Origin: Chimonanthus salicifolius
Taxonomy: Eukaryota > Streptophyta > Magnoliopsida > Laurales > Calycanthaceae
Length of the DNA: 64,000 nt
NCBI GenBank assembly: GCA_013350335.1
Contig: CM023541.1
Coordinates: 65,017,999 to 65,081,998, forward strand
Reading direction: 5' to 3'
In this document: positions 1 through 12,300 of the stretch, in pieces
Position numbering within the stretch: the stretch's first letter is position 1
Layout of the letters: every line of letters begins with the position of its first letter
Notes under the pieces: generated by a model
Seen by the model: only the letters and a program-made list of their open reading frames with translations
Told to the model about the DNA's origin: nothing
Databases searched by the model: none
Made by a program: the position numbers and the translations under genes

Positions 1-377
1 ATAACTTCGGTCTCACTGTTATAATTCAGGAGAAGAAGAGCATAATGGAGTACTAACCTGGATAGTGTGGAAACTCAAGTGAGAGGATCTTACGTGTGTT
101 ACTTGTGATCAAGAGACTATAATTATCCCTGAAACTTTTGGCATGCCCCACAATGTGTCAGATCCCTTTTGATCTTTGTGCATGCTTCCAATTGGGCATA
201 AACTTTCTACATTTATCCTATGCATCTCTGAAGACATCCTTTAAGGATTAAGCTCCAATTACTTTTGATTCTGTCAACACGATGATACCAATTAACAGGT
301 TTGGATGGGGCTTTTGCATAATAACCAGAGACTGGATTTCTTTAGAAACCATCCTGAAAAAATATTTGATGTTTTAA

Positions 378-565
378 CCCCTGAGGGTTGGCTTGGCGGT
401 CAAGAACATGTTTGGATGTGGGAGGTCTGGGGTTCAAGTCACTCTCAACACAAAAGGGCCATTCCCCTATAGTGTTACCCAGTGTGTGTGAATAGGGAGG
501 TTTGCACATGCCCCAAGGATTAGTCAGATGCTCTGAGAGGCCTAGATACCTTGGTCTTCAAAAAA
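378..565 (+). mobile_element. tRNA-derived SINE
   Basis: About 190 bases look like a tRNA-derived SINE on the plus strand. An A-box-like TGGCTTGGCGGT lies near 388 and a B-box-like GGTTCAAGTCA near 431, the internal RNA polymerase III promoter order. The segment ends in a short A run. Imperfect flanking repeats (TGATGTTTTA on the left, TGATGCTTAG on the right) could be a target-site duplication. Non-autonomous, with no coding capacity. Confidence 0.6.
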
Positions 566-771
566 TGATGCTTAGTGTTGGATTTTGTAGGTTTGTGGAG
601 TCTCAAGGATAAGATCTTTAGCATTATTTCATAGGTGTTCCCATTTTGTAGGTTTTAACATGCAGTGGATACATAATACCCTAAGAAGCACCGATACGGT
701 TGCGAGTATCCGACACGGAAATATGGCAAATTTTGAATAACTAGGATACGAGTGCAGCGGGATATGCCGGA

Positions 772-774
<3 letters not shown>

Positions 775-809
<35 letters not shown>
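775..809. repeat. (TA)n microsatellite
   Basis: A run of about 35 bases of alternating T and A, in AT-rich intergenic sequence. Confidence 0.95.
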
Positions 810-811
<2 letters not shown>

Positions 812-2890
812 CAAAAAACATCATAAATTCTACTATCAAACTAATATGTCAAATATACAGCAAACTAGTAATTAGTAAATTAGTTTGTAAACTAATTGAG
901 CAAATGCCAACTAATTAGTTCTAATCAGGAAAAATCTAACCAATAGAAACATGAACATATCAACAAACAAGCAAATTAATATACATATTCCAATATACAA
1001 CAAATTAAAATTAGTTTGGTAATCAGAAACCAGATGCCTAATGTGATTCCCTAGAGATTAAAAATGGGTGAGAATAATGCACCCTAAATCTAAAATGGGC
1101 TGAAATTAAGTTTCAATTAATACTTGCAATGAATTTATCACAAAAAAATCGCGCACAATTCTCCAGAATCTAATGTAAACAATTATATGAAAATTAACTA
1201 AATAAAACAAAAGGATGGAATGGTTTTAAAAGTGGCCTATGTGATTTGAAATAAAGGGACTATGGTGTTAAATGAGCATTGGACATCACTGTTTCAATGG
1301 AATAGAAAGGGGATATGGATACGAAAGGGACACGAAGGGAACGACGGAAACAAGGGGGAGATGCGAAAGGGCTCTGGGATTAAGAAGGCACAGGAAGGGG
1401 CAGCGACAAGGCAGGCAGCCTTGTGGGGAGAAGCGAAAGGGTAGGGGCTCCTTTTGGGGGCTCGACTGATTGGAGAGTGACAGCGACAAGGCCAAGAGAA
1501 CCTTTAAAGGTTCTGGCTAAGGAGAACATGGAAGAAAGGGGTTGCGGCAGCGGGGATCAGGGTTGTAGGGGTTATGTGTGAGTCTCTGTGAGGAGGCTAT
1601 GAAGAAATAGGGGAATAGAGAGGGACGAAAACAGATCTGGGTGGGACTGGTTATGGCGGAAGTTATGACAGGGGTTGGGAGGGTCTTGCGATGGAGTTGC
1701 AGAGGACTTAAAGGAAGGGGTGTAGGCTTGAGGAGGGGATTAGGAAAGGGCGAAAACTGTAGGGATGGATTTGGGTTAGGGGCGAAACAATAGAGGAGAA
1801 GGGAAGGACTGTAGCAGCAGAAAGGGTCTTAGGACAAGCTGTAACAGTAAGATCTGGGTTGGGTAATGCAAATGTAACTTGCAAATCATGTAACCATGGT
1901 ATGAACTGATCTAGTTGCACCTACTCAACCTTGTCACTGTGTAATCCTTTCAGCTACTGATGAATGAGGGCCCTACTCTACCCTTAGGTAGTCCTTGTCT
2001 TTTATGCATGCATTCCTTTGATCACTGGTTAGATTGCTTGTTTAATCATATATGCTCAACTCATGCTTTTCGTGTATTGGTTTCTTGGATTTCTCTAGTC
2101 TTATATTTGTTGTATTTGTGGTATGCTCCTTGTGAATAAATTCTCATTACCATATCAAAATTAAAAGGTGGCAAAAAGAGAAAAGGTTAGAGTAAATCGA
2201 AGATACACTACAAGGGTGAAATAGCAACGTATCTACAGGATACTGGAAACATTTGGATCTGCATGGTTTGTGCTTGTGTCCAATTATAGCGTAATGCTTA
2301 TATCAATATCTAGTTGGACAATCTCTCTTTATTAAGTCCATTTTCATCAAATTCAATTGTTTTAACACCATTTTTAAGGGTTTTTTTTAGGAATTGGTCT
2401 TTCACATGCAAAAAAAAAAAAAATGTTTTCATGCTCGCATGTGCATTCTTGGGGCTTTAAGTGGTTCCTCTATAGCTGGATTATTATTTTAAGAACAACT
2501 GGTTGGACTTGTTATTCTGTTCTCTCAAAATAAAAATGGTCAACTTATGGTGTTTACAAGATATACAGTGTGGGACTTGCGTTACTTTGAAGTGCATGTT
2601 ATTTTTTGTTGGCTTGTTTCTGTCCTAATATTTAATGTCACGTTTTAATCTTATATGAAGTTTTTTTTTTAATAAATAGAAGTTAATGTAGAAGTAACCT
2701 TTTTCTTAAATACAAAGAGTCTGAAAATTGATAAAATCTACTAGCAATATTTTATTGCTTAGAATTAACTAATCAATTTTAACTAAACCACACGACAACT
2801 TTTGTTTCGCCTGTGCCTTGGTTGGAATACTTAGGTTATAACTGTCATCCATCGTGATTCATACTTCATGAGACATTGTTGTGAATGCAG
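810..2890. other. Intergenic or intronic sequence, nothing recognised
   Basis: No domain, RNA gene or repeat boundary recognised. Bases 1,250-1,850 are strikingly G- and purine-rich on the plus strand compared with the AT-rich flanks. Short ORFs there overlap in several frames and have the low-complexity composition expected of biased DNA, not protein. Confidence 0.4.
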
Positions 2891-3021
2891 GGAGGTGGAG
2901 GACTTTGCTCGGAGATTAAATTCAGATTGGCCAGTACGGATGCAAGAGATCTTATCTTCAAGTCAAGAAAGAAGGCTTGCTCCCTTATCGAATGGCAATG
3001 GGTCCTTGCATAGATACTCAA
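2891..3021 (+). CDS. Candidate internal exon of an unidentified plant gene
   Basis: A 131-base stretch is bounded by a convincing acceptor (TGTGAATGCAG) and a donor (GTATGT). It is open in one frame, reading from E-V-E-D-F-A-R-R-L through M-Q-E-I-L-S and ending N-G-N-G-S-L-H-R-Y. The composition is far more protein-like than nearby ORFs. I do not recognise the family. The exon ends in phase 1. The next credible plus-strand acceptor, ...TTTGGCAG at 9,634, would add only a few residues before a stop; this is speculative. If real, the gene is transcribed towards the SPPL gene, and its intron took the copia nest at 3-9 kb. Confidence 0.35.
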
Positions 3022-3079
3022 GTATGTTCCTCCTATTTAAGTCCACCATTTCCATGGTATAGGGATCCATTCATGTTTC

Positions 3080-3560
3080 TTGTTGCTCTGATCTGATGAA
3101 GTTGAAGAAATGGAGGAGAGAAGGAGAATGTAAGGAAAAGTGAGAGTGATTTGTTTGAATGTTCTCAATTTGAGATCAAAAGCATTTTTATAAGAGTAAA
3201 AAAGATAGAATTACATGTCATTAGCACTTAAAAGCAACCTATCAATCATTTAATTGAGGGATAGTTGCTCATTCTAATTCTAAAAAAAAAACAAAAGAAA
3301 GTCATATCTAAGTAATGTACAACTTAGGAGCATATTATACACATTAACAAAACTACACATGGTACACTTTTAACACTCTCTCAAGTTGGTATGTACACAT
3401 GGTAAAGAAAGTCATCTCCAAGTATTGTCCACCTTGGGAGCACACATATATATGGTACACTTAATTTAGGAGGGCTATGGCCAAGGCGTAAGTTGGGGTG
3501 GGTCTGAGGTCCTGGGCCTTCAGAAGAAAAAAAATGGTACATTTAACAAAGTTAAACATG
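3080..3560 (-). mobile_element. Probable degenerate 3' LTR of the copia element at 3.5-9.3 kb
   Basis: This follows the end of the minus-strand copia RNase H and a purine-rich tract (GCTTGAGGGAGAGAGC on the minus strand, near 3,570-3,585), where a polypurine tract and 3' LTR belong. It contains a partial internal duplication: two diverged copies of a roughly 45-base unit near 3,300 and 3,405. A SINE-like tail sits at about 3,465-3,535. The outer edge is not clear, so the boundaries are approximate. Confidence 0.35.
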
Positions 3561-4555
3561 GTAGTCTTTTGCTCTCTCCCTCAAGCTAGTATATACTAAG
3601 CATAACCAACTTGGCACAAATAGAAGGCAATTGATATCGAGGAATGAACTTTGTAATTGTAAACATATTTGCAATTTCATCTTTGGAGTGGATGTGAGGA
3701 GTATAAACTTCACAAGTGGTATATTCTCTCTAATAAGTGACAATTGACTTCTATGTGCTTGGTCTGTTCATAAAAGACATGATTGGTTTCTATATGAGTA
3801 GTAACTTGTTTATCTATCACAAGCGACGACCATAGGTTCTGAAGGAAGAAAGCATAACTCAATCATGAGTGATTTTAGCCACAATAACTTACAAATAGTG
3901 TTAGCCATAACTTGCTGAGTTTTTTTTTTTTTTCCTTCCTTTTATAACTGAGAAGATTGCCTCCAACAAATTTACAATAATTGGTAGTGTATTGTTGATC
4001 ATCCAAAGAGCCAGTCCAATCAACATTGAAGAAACTGTGAATGTCTAAATGATCATGAGGAGAATAAAAGATTCAAAAATCGCATCTAGATGAAATGTTC
4101 AAGTGATGGTGATATAAATAAGCTTGCCAATAGTTTTCCTTGATAAAAGCTTGGATTTAAAAGAAAATCACTATCATCAAATTGCAATTTATGATTCAAT
4201 TCAATAAGATTATCTTTTGTTTCTATCCAAGTTGACCCATTTCATAAAGAAGATTTAGAGCATATTTCCGCTTAGACAGAACAATTTCTACTTTGGACCT
4301 AGCAACTTCAATGCCAAGGAAATGTTTGAGTGGACCATGGTCCTTAATCTCAAAATGATGTTGAAGATGAGCTTTAAGTGCACTAATAGGAGAAACATTG
4401 CTGCTAGATAGGACAATGTCATCTACGTGGACAATGAGTATAGTAATGCAATGATCTTGCTATTTTATGGCCATAGAATGCTTTGAATTGCATTGGGAAA
4501 GGCCATATTGAATGAAGGCGATACTGAACTTCTTGAACCTGGCACAAGGAGATTG

Positions 4556-4975
4556 CCTTTTTTTTGTTAACATTAACTGCTAAATTCCATGAAAGCAAGA
4601 AAAGAGTACATAAGGAGGATCTGAGTATAGGAGATATATACTCAAAGTGAAGAAGAAGAACCAAAAAAAATAAGAAACAAAGGAAAACAAGGAATAACAG
4701 AAAAGATCCAACAAATAAACCACTCCAACAACAAATCCCCTAACTCCCAAGGTTTGTGAGAGGAAAAAATTCCAAAGCCGGTGTTTGAAGCTGAACACCA
4801 GCTTTCGCCAAGAAATCTGCAATACAATTTGCTGAACGAGGCATATGAATGAAAGTGATGTTACTCATATTGCACAAACTCCAAATATCCCTAGTAATAC
4901 AAATGACAACCTCTAGGGGGGGAATTTCCTATTACTATCCCAGGAGATACCATTAGTGGAGTTCCTTAAGGCAAT
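4556..4975 (-). mobile_element. 5'-truncated LINE fragment inside copia pol
   Basis: The minus strand encodes the C-terminal RNase-H-like domain typical of plant L1-type LINEs, with an F-I-H-M-P-R-S-A-N-C-I-A-D-F-L-A-K motif at about 4,870-4,815. An untranslated tail follows, with an A run that appears as T8 at 4,557-4,564 on the plus strand. Copia RT resumes on both sides, so the LINE inserted into the copia. The 5' edge is placed only approximately, by where copia similarity stops. I could not find a clean target-site duplication. Confidence 0.65.
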
Positions 4976-5400
4976 GAAGATATTTGAGAAGGTGGCAAAC
5001 TTTGTTTTCCTCCCCCTTATGTCAAAAACCAAGTGATGGAAGCATATAAACCTCTTCTTGAAGATTCCCATGAAGAATTAAATTATTGACATCTAACTGG
5101 CGCCATGGCCAATTAAGTAGCAATAATAGAGATAAGAACTTTGACAAATTTATGTTTTATTATCGAAGCAAAGGTTTTCTGATGATTTCCAACAATGTAG
5201 ATCCATTGGCATAAGGATTGTGGCTCTTTTTCAAAGTGAAATAGGGAGATTAATGTTAGACAAGGGAGGATTACCTTAGAATTGGAAGAGGGTGATGACT
5301 CAGTTGTGGTAGATTCAAGTTGTTTTATGTTGAGCATTGCACATAGACTTGAAGGGGTTTTGTGGAGGCAAAAACTAGAGGACTATATAGGAATAGGATG

Positions 5401-5806
5401 TAGGGATGCGATTTGGGCTTGGCCTACCGCATGGAAAAACAAAAAAAAAGAAAAATCAGGTTTGAGTTAAGTCGTGCTCATTTTCAACCCAAATGTCATA
5501 CCCAAATTAGATTCTGCTCAGGACTGGGCCTAGTACATAACATGTCGAGTTTGGCCTAAAAAGCCCGAATTTGAGCCACATTTATATAATATATAATTTT
5601 ATTTTATAAAATAATACAAAAATTTCCTTTTGGGCCTAAATAAACTCGATCTTGATAAGCCCCCACATACATTTTGGGTTTCAAATTGAGCTCGGGCCCT
5701 ACATATACAAATTGGATTGGGATTGGATTTACTAGTTTGGATTAACTCAGGCCTAGGCTTGGGCTCGGGTCCTTAGGTAGCAATTTATGCCCAAGTTGCA
5801 TGCCTA
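5401..5806. mobile_element. hAT-like MITE with TAGG...CCTA termini
   Basis: The left end TAGGGATGCGATTTGGGC and the reverse complement of the right end, TAGGCATGCAACTTGGGC, match at 14 of 18 positions. They are flanked by 8-base direct repeats ATAGGATG and ATAGGAAG (7 of 8). Eight-base target duplications with TAGGG-type ends are characteristic of hAT elements. The 406-base interior is rich in GGGCTTGG-like words and has no coding potential. Confidence 0.7.
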
Positions 5807-5943
5807 ATAGGAAGGACAAAGTTTGATTGAGTGTTTGTGTTGGTAGAGAAATATGGAGTTTTTACAGTGAATGGTGATAGCCTTGGAAACATATCATTTG
5901 CCAGGTATAGGATTAACACATTTTAACGTATTGTTGTTAAAAC

Positions 5944-7140
5944 CAATGTTGTCAAAATCGTACAAGTCATGAGTCGATTAGACTCAGAAGCCTTGGTGAT
6001 TCAAATCGCAAGCAAATCGGTTTTAGCCTAAAATCGTACGATTTCAGGGTTGAATCACAAATTGTGCAATTCAAACCCTAAAATCGTAGAATCATGCGAG
6101 AGATAATATACCTGGTTAATGGCCATTCTTCTTCTCGGTTTCTTCCTCCTCTTTCTTCTTCTTCTTCTTCGTGGTTTCTCCTTCTGCGCTTCCGCTTTAG
6201 AGTTTTTGTCTTTCCATCTCCCCAGCTTTTCATCTTTCTTTCATTTCTTTCGTTTAGGTTTCTCCTTTTGCGTTTCTTCTCTACAGCTTCCATCTTTCCC
6301 TCTTCCTCAGTTTTTTATCTTTCTTTCATTTAGGGTTTTGTTTTGTTCTGTCGCATAAGTACTTCGAGTCCTCACACAAGGTCACATGAGTCGAGGCCTT
6401 TCTTTCGAGAGTCCTCGTAGGCGAGGCTTTAGTTTTGAGTTTAATTAAAGAGGCACATGACTCTCTCTCTCTTTTTTCTTTTCTTAATAGTATTTTTTAT
6501 ATTTTAAACTTTTTATCATAATTTTTCTGTTTTAATTAGAAAATAACTTTTTTATTTTGTATTTTTAATCTTTTCTATCTATTTCATAAAAGGTCTAATT
6601 TTTTTAATTAAAAATATTTAATGAATGTTAATAAAATTTATTTAAAAGAAAAGAAATTAATATTGTATAATTTATACACTAAATATTATTACATGAAATA
6701 AATTTCAAAGAAACTAAAGAAATTTAGTCTATTTTATTTATATAAACCAAATGGATACAAATATTTAAAAAATTATTTTGTATTAATATATATAGACCCT
6801 GCACTAAAAAGCTTTTGTATTTAGTTAAAAAAATAACTAGCTCTAACTTAAAAATAAAAAAATTGGTTGATGGATGTTATTACTTATTAAGGTTTATTTA
6901 AATGTCATTGCATATTTTCTTATAAATTATGAGGAATTGAAAAAAAACATCTTATTGTTCTATATTTCTATGTCATGTTATATGTAATTATAGTATAAAT
7001 AATAATTTTTTAAAAAATATTATGAATCTTACGATTTCCGATTCACGTTCACGCCCCTAGACCGATTCACGATACGATTCGAGTTTGACAACTTTAGATA
7101 AAATACCGATTCAAGATACGATTCGAGTTTGACAACTTTG
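5944..7140. mobile_element. hAT-like MITE 'A', CAATGTTGTC termini
   Basis: A 1,197-base element starts CAATGTTGTCAAAATCG and ends ...CGAGTTTGACAACTTTG. It is flanked by GTTAAAAC (5,936-5,943) and GTTAAAAT (7,141-7,148), an 8-base duplication with one mismatch. The interior holds a CTT-rich block (about 6,125-6,350) and an AT-rich block shared with the element at 37,769-39,018. The right terminus is partly duplicated (7,076-7,096 and 7,120-7,140). ORFs in the CTT-rich part are phenylalanine/serine low complexity and not genes. Confidence 0.8.
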
Positions 7141-7529
7141 GTTAAAATCTTACTATACACGATTCTTATCTTACAATTGATACGATATGATAAGAGGAAT
7201 GGTTCTTTTCTATTAACAAATCTTTCGATTCTTATAAGTACTTATAAATAATAGGATTGTGGGTTTATTTGGAATATGAAAGCATGAAACCTTTTGTTTT
7301 GATGGTTTTTAAAGCTTGCATTGTTGGGCATTTGAGACCTCTGGAGTCTTGGGGGGGGGGGTTTTTTTGGTTCATTATTGGCTTTTCACAGTCTACTTTG
7401 ATTATATACTGGTTTTATATTTATGTGAGTAGGAACATTGAAATTTGAGTTCTAATGAACTAAATATTTATATTTACTTAATATTGAAGAGAGTTGGAGA
7501 ATGCTTACATTTTTAAATATATTTTATGT

Positions 7530-8701
7530 TGTAAGTCCGGGCTAGAACGATGGATGAGTCCTTTTAGGTTTATACTTTTTATGAATGATTTAAACACAAA
7601 TAACGTGCAGTTGGAATAAACACGTGTGCAATAAACAAATCACAAACAACCACAGATGCACAATAATTTATAGTGGTTCAGTTCACCTGAACCTACATCC
7701 ACTCTTGGTTTCACCCAACCTAGGGCTATCCAAATATACTAGGAATGGGCTTCTTACCCAAGTAGTACAACTTAGTTTTTGAAAGGTTCGACCACTCTGG
7801 TCTAATCCTTGACACTTATTTTTTATTCAAACCCAGAGTTATAATCCAATGTACAATGATGAATGAAATAAAACAAAGAACATTTGCCTTGGTTTAGCTT
7901 AGATCTTGAGTTGTGCTCTTCCAAGAATCTCCACGCTCCGGTCTTCAAGGTTTGATGTTCACCAGTGATGTGCAACCACAGCGGAAGGGTAGATGTAGGA
8001 TATTAAAGGTTCTACAAGGGATCCTAGAAAAAGCTTCTCCCAATCATCTTCACTGAAGGCAAAACAACCTTTGGAAATCACCAATAATGTTTAGTGAAGA
8101 GATCGGAGCACAAGGGCTTTGGAAAGATGGAGAGTCTTCTTTTTAGGTCTGGATTGTATTAGGGTTAATACACCACTAGAGTCCTTATTAACAAACTATG
8201 CCGTGTATTTATAATAAGTCGTGACAATGGCTAGTCCTCGAGGGCTCGAGGAGCGTGCCTCGAGGCCTAGATACGAAAATCGAGCAAGGATATAACGGTT
8301 TAGTCACGAGGGGTTGATGAGCGTCCCTAGGTCTCAAGGGCTTGAGCCTGAAAGCAAATAAAAATACAGACTAACATTTTGCTCTCTGATAAACAGTCGA
8401 GGATGCGACGGAACTTCGAGGGCTAAAGACTGACAGACTTGCAATTTTTCTGAAATTACATCTAGAATGTTCCTTTAACCATATTCAAATTAGGTTCATG
8501 AGACTAGGGTGTGTTGGGTTCTACCTATGGTCCACTAATGGCCTTGTTACCTGTATGGTTGCCCAATACCTGGTGAGATATCCACAACAAGCTTCCGGCC
8601 TTCGATCAATTAGATACACTATCTTCATTTTCTCAAGGCAAGGTCCGACACAAGTCACGAAATTGACAATATATTGACTCAGTCAAACTGAGGCAGTAAC
8701 A
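7530..8701. mobile_element. Solo LTR, 1,172 bp, TSD TATGT
   Basis: The sequence begins TGTAAGTCCGGGC and ends GGCAGTAACA, with perfect 5-base direct repeats TATGT at 7,525-7,529 and 8,702-8,706. The related MITE at 55.6 kb lacks this segment at the equivalent position. No internal coding domain, primer-binding site or polypurine tract is present, as expected after recombination between two LTRs. The segment reading TGGTTCAGTTCACCTGAACC resembles copia LTRs, but the superfamily is not proven. Confidence 0.85.
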
Positions 8702-9334
8702 TATGTTACTTCTTATATTAAATATTTTTTAAAGAAAACACTTATGGATCGTATGATTCTTTGATTTACGATACACGATTTGTGGATCAAAGTTTATAAA
8801 GATTTTACAATATGATTCAATTTTCGCAACATTAATTTAACATGTCCAAATAAAAGAGCATCCCACAAACATATTTGATACTGCTATCAAATAACTTGTG
8901 ATTTTGTGGATCAGAAATATGCATAAGGCGAACACAACCAAGTACTTTTGAGTAGAAGGGTGGAAACATGTTATTATTGAGAAAAGATGTCTACGGGAGG
9001 TGGTTGTTTAATAAACTTGTTTGCCAGTGATTACTTTTAATAGCAAGCATGTGGTGCAACTTCATGCATCAAGGACTTAGGTACCTTCATTTTAGTGAGA
9101 ATGGTACAAGCCACACCAGGGGATGACCTTTTATTTTTATTTTTTTTCTTCTGTAATCCAAATCTATTTTGTTGTGGAGTATAGGAGCAAGATTCTAAGA
9201 TTTAATGTCATGATCTTTTAAATGCATCAAGAAAGAATTGGACAAATATTCTCCACCATTGTCAATATGGAGAGTTTGAATTTTTTGATTAAATTAATTC
9301 CACACCCATTGATCAGGAAGAAATGTAACAGAAC

Positions 9335-12300
9335 TGTTTTAAGTTTTTGGCATGGAAAAGCAAAACGGGCCTCGTTTTGTACAGGCTGTGGAACTTAATA
9401 GTGCTTTGCCAATTGTGTGGTCAATTGTCATATTTCCTGTTTGTTTGAGGGTCAATTGAGCCTTGCATCCTGGAATGCAGAGCAGGTATGCTTTGATGTA
9501 AGCATTGTCAAGGGGTCTTTAATTCCACAAGCCTTAACAACCCTGAATGATTATTATGGTCAGTTGATTTTGGAAATTGATACAAGAGCCAGATTATTCT
9601 AGTGCAAGTGACATGAAGTTGGTTTATTTGGCAGGAACAGATCGGAGGTAAATCCACTTGTTGAGCAATGCTCAGAATCGCTGGCTGTGCAACCAATTGT
9701 GGTCTACCTGCTCATGGCACCAAGACGGAGAACGCCCACTTTATTCACATTATCTGGATGTGGGTCTTGCGCTTGCTGGAATTGGAAAGGGAAAAAGAGC
9801 AATTTTGGCAACCTTGTACTTAAGAAATTGAAAATGCAAGAGCTGAGAGAGTGAGGTGTCTGAACCACGTTAGCCTCATTGAGTTTTGTCCCCCATGTAT
9901 TCTTTGATGAGTTGGTTTCTTTGATTAATTAGTGTCTCATATCTTGCAGTTTTCAACTAATTGTTCCTGCTTCATGTAAGTAACGGGTAATAGCAGACTT
10001 ATTCGCTGATGAAAAATGAACTCACTTATTGTTCTTTTTTAGTAATTCTTTTCTGGTTCACATAAAATAGTTGCAAATCAATTACTCAAGATAGAAGAGT
10101 GGGAAGGCAAGAAAAGGGTTGATTGATTTAAATATTTCCTTATATGAAGAAAAATCAGCATATGTTGACTGCTCTTTCTATAGATCATTATTGGCACTCT
10201 TTTCTTACGCTCGTTTCTAAATATCTGCTGATAACAGATGTATCAGCTAAATGTATTAGCATCTTAGTCCTGCCAATTTCAGATTTATTGGAATAGTTCG
10301 ATTAGAATCCGATGTATCAACTGATAAAGAGGTGGTGGATTGCATTGTAATCTATGTAGGTTGCTACAATATATTGTTCCTTATGAATCTTTTGAAATCA
10401 AAATGGAAATGGATTCTTGTCCTTCCTAAATTGCTTTAAGCATTTGTAATATATGGGATGAAGATGAAGATTCACTTCTGCTGTTTTGGCTAATCTCTTT
10501 CGCATGGCTACAGCTATTTGAAAAAACCTCTGAAGTGCACAAGACTACAGGCCCTAGTAGGCATGCAACTTGGTCTGGTAAACCTGACCTGCCTAGACCT
10601 GACCCGGTAATTACTAGGGTCGGTCCTCCTTCAGTGGTTTTAATGTCGGATTGGATCTAACATTAAAATACCCGAAAAGTCTCAGGTCAGTTTGGGTCTT
10701 AGATTTGACCTGAGTTTTAAATGTATATAAAGGCTTTGAAGACGGGTGCTTTAAGAGGTGTGGACACAGTTATCATGGGATTTTACATCAGCCTAGCTTC
10801 CAAATTCCTTTTTGTTGCTAGCGTTGTTCTCTACTCTGCCATTCTCCTCTCAGTACTCGTCTCTATCTCCTTGATCTCTCTATCTGATTTTCTCCTTCTA
10901 TGAACTTTATAAGTCTTAACAAGTTAAGTTATTATTTTTTTTTTTAAATAAAATTGCATAGGATCGTACTTTTATTTCTATATGCAGAAATCCTAAATTT
11001 TGGGAGCAAAAACCTAAAGAATCGTGCTTCTTAGATATTTATTTGGATATTTATTTACTTCAAAAAAGGGTTAATACTTTTATTTATATTGTTGCAGATA
11101 TGATGAGCCCAATGCAATTTTTAAAATGGCTTCAAGGTTTAATTTTAATATAGTTTTTGATTTTTTGGGGTTGTAAATGTAATTTTTAAAATGGTATAAA
11201 AAGTTTCTCAAGATTTTCTCGTTCCTAGATATTTTCTCGAGATTTATTCCCCTTCATGCGACATGTTTGTTGCAGACAACGTTGATAGCTGTCTAATGAG
11301 ACCATAAATGTAAATTTTGAAAGAAAAAAAATTTCACGAGGCGATGAAAGTATTTGATTGTCTTTTACCATAAATGCTGAATTTCAACTGTTTTCGACAG
11401 GTAAAATCGGAAATAACAAAAAAACTCTCGTAATTACGGTTGATGAGGCAAAATCAGAGCAGTGAGTATTATCAATGCAAAAGAAAGTTCACATGAGATG
11501 GGATGGTAATTAAAAACATAGGATTTTCGCAAAATTTCAGAATTATTTAAATAAAACAAAAAATCTCCAATTTCGTGGGATCATCCAATGCTAAGCATTG
11601 GCTTGTCCGACAGGTGCCTTCGGATCATCCAATGTCAAGCATCAGACGCTTGCTCTTCTTCACCATAAATACTATAACTCGAGCTACCGAGCTTAAATTT
11701 GGACAAAGTTGAGCTTGTTGAAAAGCCCTTTGACCAATTTACGCAACCTTACAATTTTTTTTGCCAAATTTGAAATCCAAATTCTTCGAGAAATGAATCA
11801 TTACAACTAAAATCAAATTTTCCTTTTTCACTAGCTTCATATTTGCAAAGTCAAATCAAAATCTTCCTCTTTTACTCTTATCTCCTAACCCCTTTCACAT
11901 TCTTCCCCTTTTACCATAGTTGCCATTGACTTTGCATTTTGAAAACTCATACCAGATTCTTCCTTTTTTTCACACCACTCTTCGGCATAGAATCAAATCA
12001 AACAAAGTTTAACAAGTCCAGTCCAAGAAAATAGGGTTATAACTTGATTGTTACTTTGTTAGTTAGGTATGTAGTGGGGCCTAATAAGGAATCCTGTTTA
12101 AAATTTGGGCGTAGGCTTGAAAATTCCGATCCTCAACCTGAATATCTATGTATATTTACATATCTAAAATACGTATAGATATGTAATTCAGGGAAGAAAC
12201 TTTCCCTGATAAAAGAGCTCAAAGGAGTTAACAGTGATGTCCAGAAACCTATCTCAAGAAACAGGAGTCCTGAATTCGATTGCACCAGTACCGAAGATTA

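Larger units (their letters stand above)
5928..8833. mobile_element. Composite hAT-like MITE 'B' carrying two later insertions
   Basis: The outer ends (GTATTGTTGTTAAAAC and ...TTTTCGCAACATT) match the intact MITE at 55,620-56,131. They are flanked by ATTTTAAC (5,920-5,927) and AATTTAAC (8,834-8,841), a 7-of-8 target duplication. Subtracting MITE 'A' (5,944-7,140 plus 8 bases) and the solo LTR (7,530-8,701 plus 5 bases) leaves about 524 bases. The 55.6 kb copy is 512 bases, so the reconstruction is consistent. Confidence 0.75.
3565..9334 (-). mobile_element. Degenerate Ty1/copia pol, multiply interrupted
   Basis: Read on the minus strand, this is copia pol in order. Integrase pieces lie at 9,334-8,842 (an I-D-N-G-G-E-Y motif, then the conserved F-x-V-L-G-C segment). 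The integrase/RT linker is at 5,919-5,815. Reverse transcriptase begins at about 5,340 (W-R-Q-L-D-V-N-N and G-N-L-Q-E-E-V-Y). A degenerate H-V-D-D catalytic box lies near 4,430. RNase H follows, ending near 3,570. Stops and frameshifts occur throughout, so it is inactive. Insertions within it are a LINE (about 4,556-4,975), a hAT-like MITE (5,401-5,806) and a composite MITE (5,928-8,833). No gag or 5' LTR was recognised upstream of 9,334. Confidence 0.8.

Noticed and set aside
6078..6358. ORFs on both strands, Phe/Ser-rich or Arg/Glu-rich
   Set aside because: They come from a CTT-rich block in a hAT-like MITE and are present in all frames because of composition.
9634..9850. Coding exon after the strong acceptor at 9,634
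   Set aside because: The phase required by the exon at 2,891-3,021 meets a stop after a few codons, and other frames have no recognisable motif; too weak to annotate.
10558..10910. A second complete TAGGCATGC hAT-like MITE
   Set aside because: Only the left terminus and CCTGACC-rich interior are visible; no matching right end or 8-base duplication was found.
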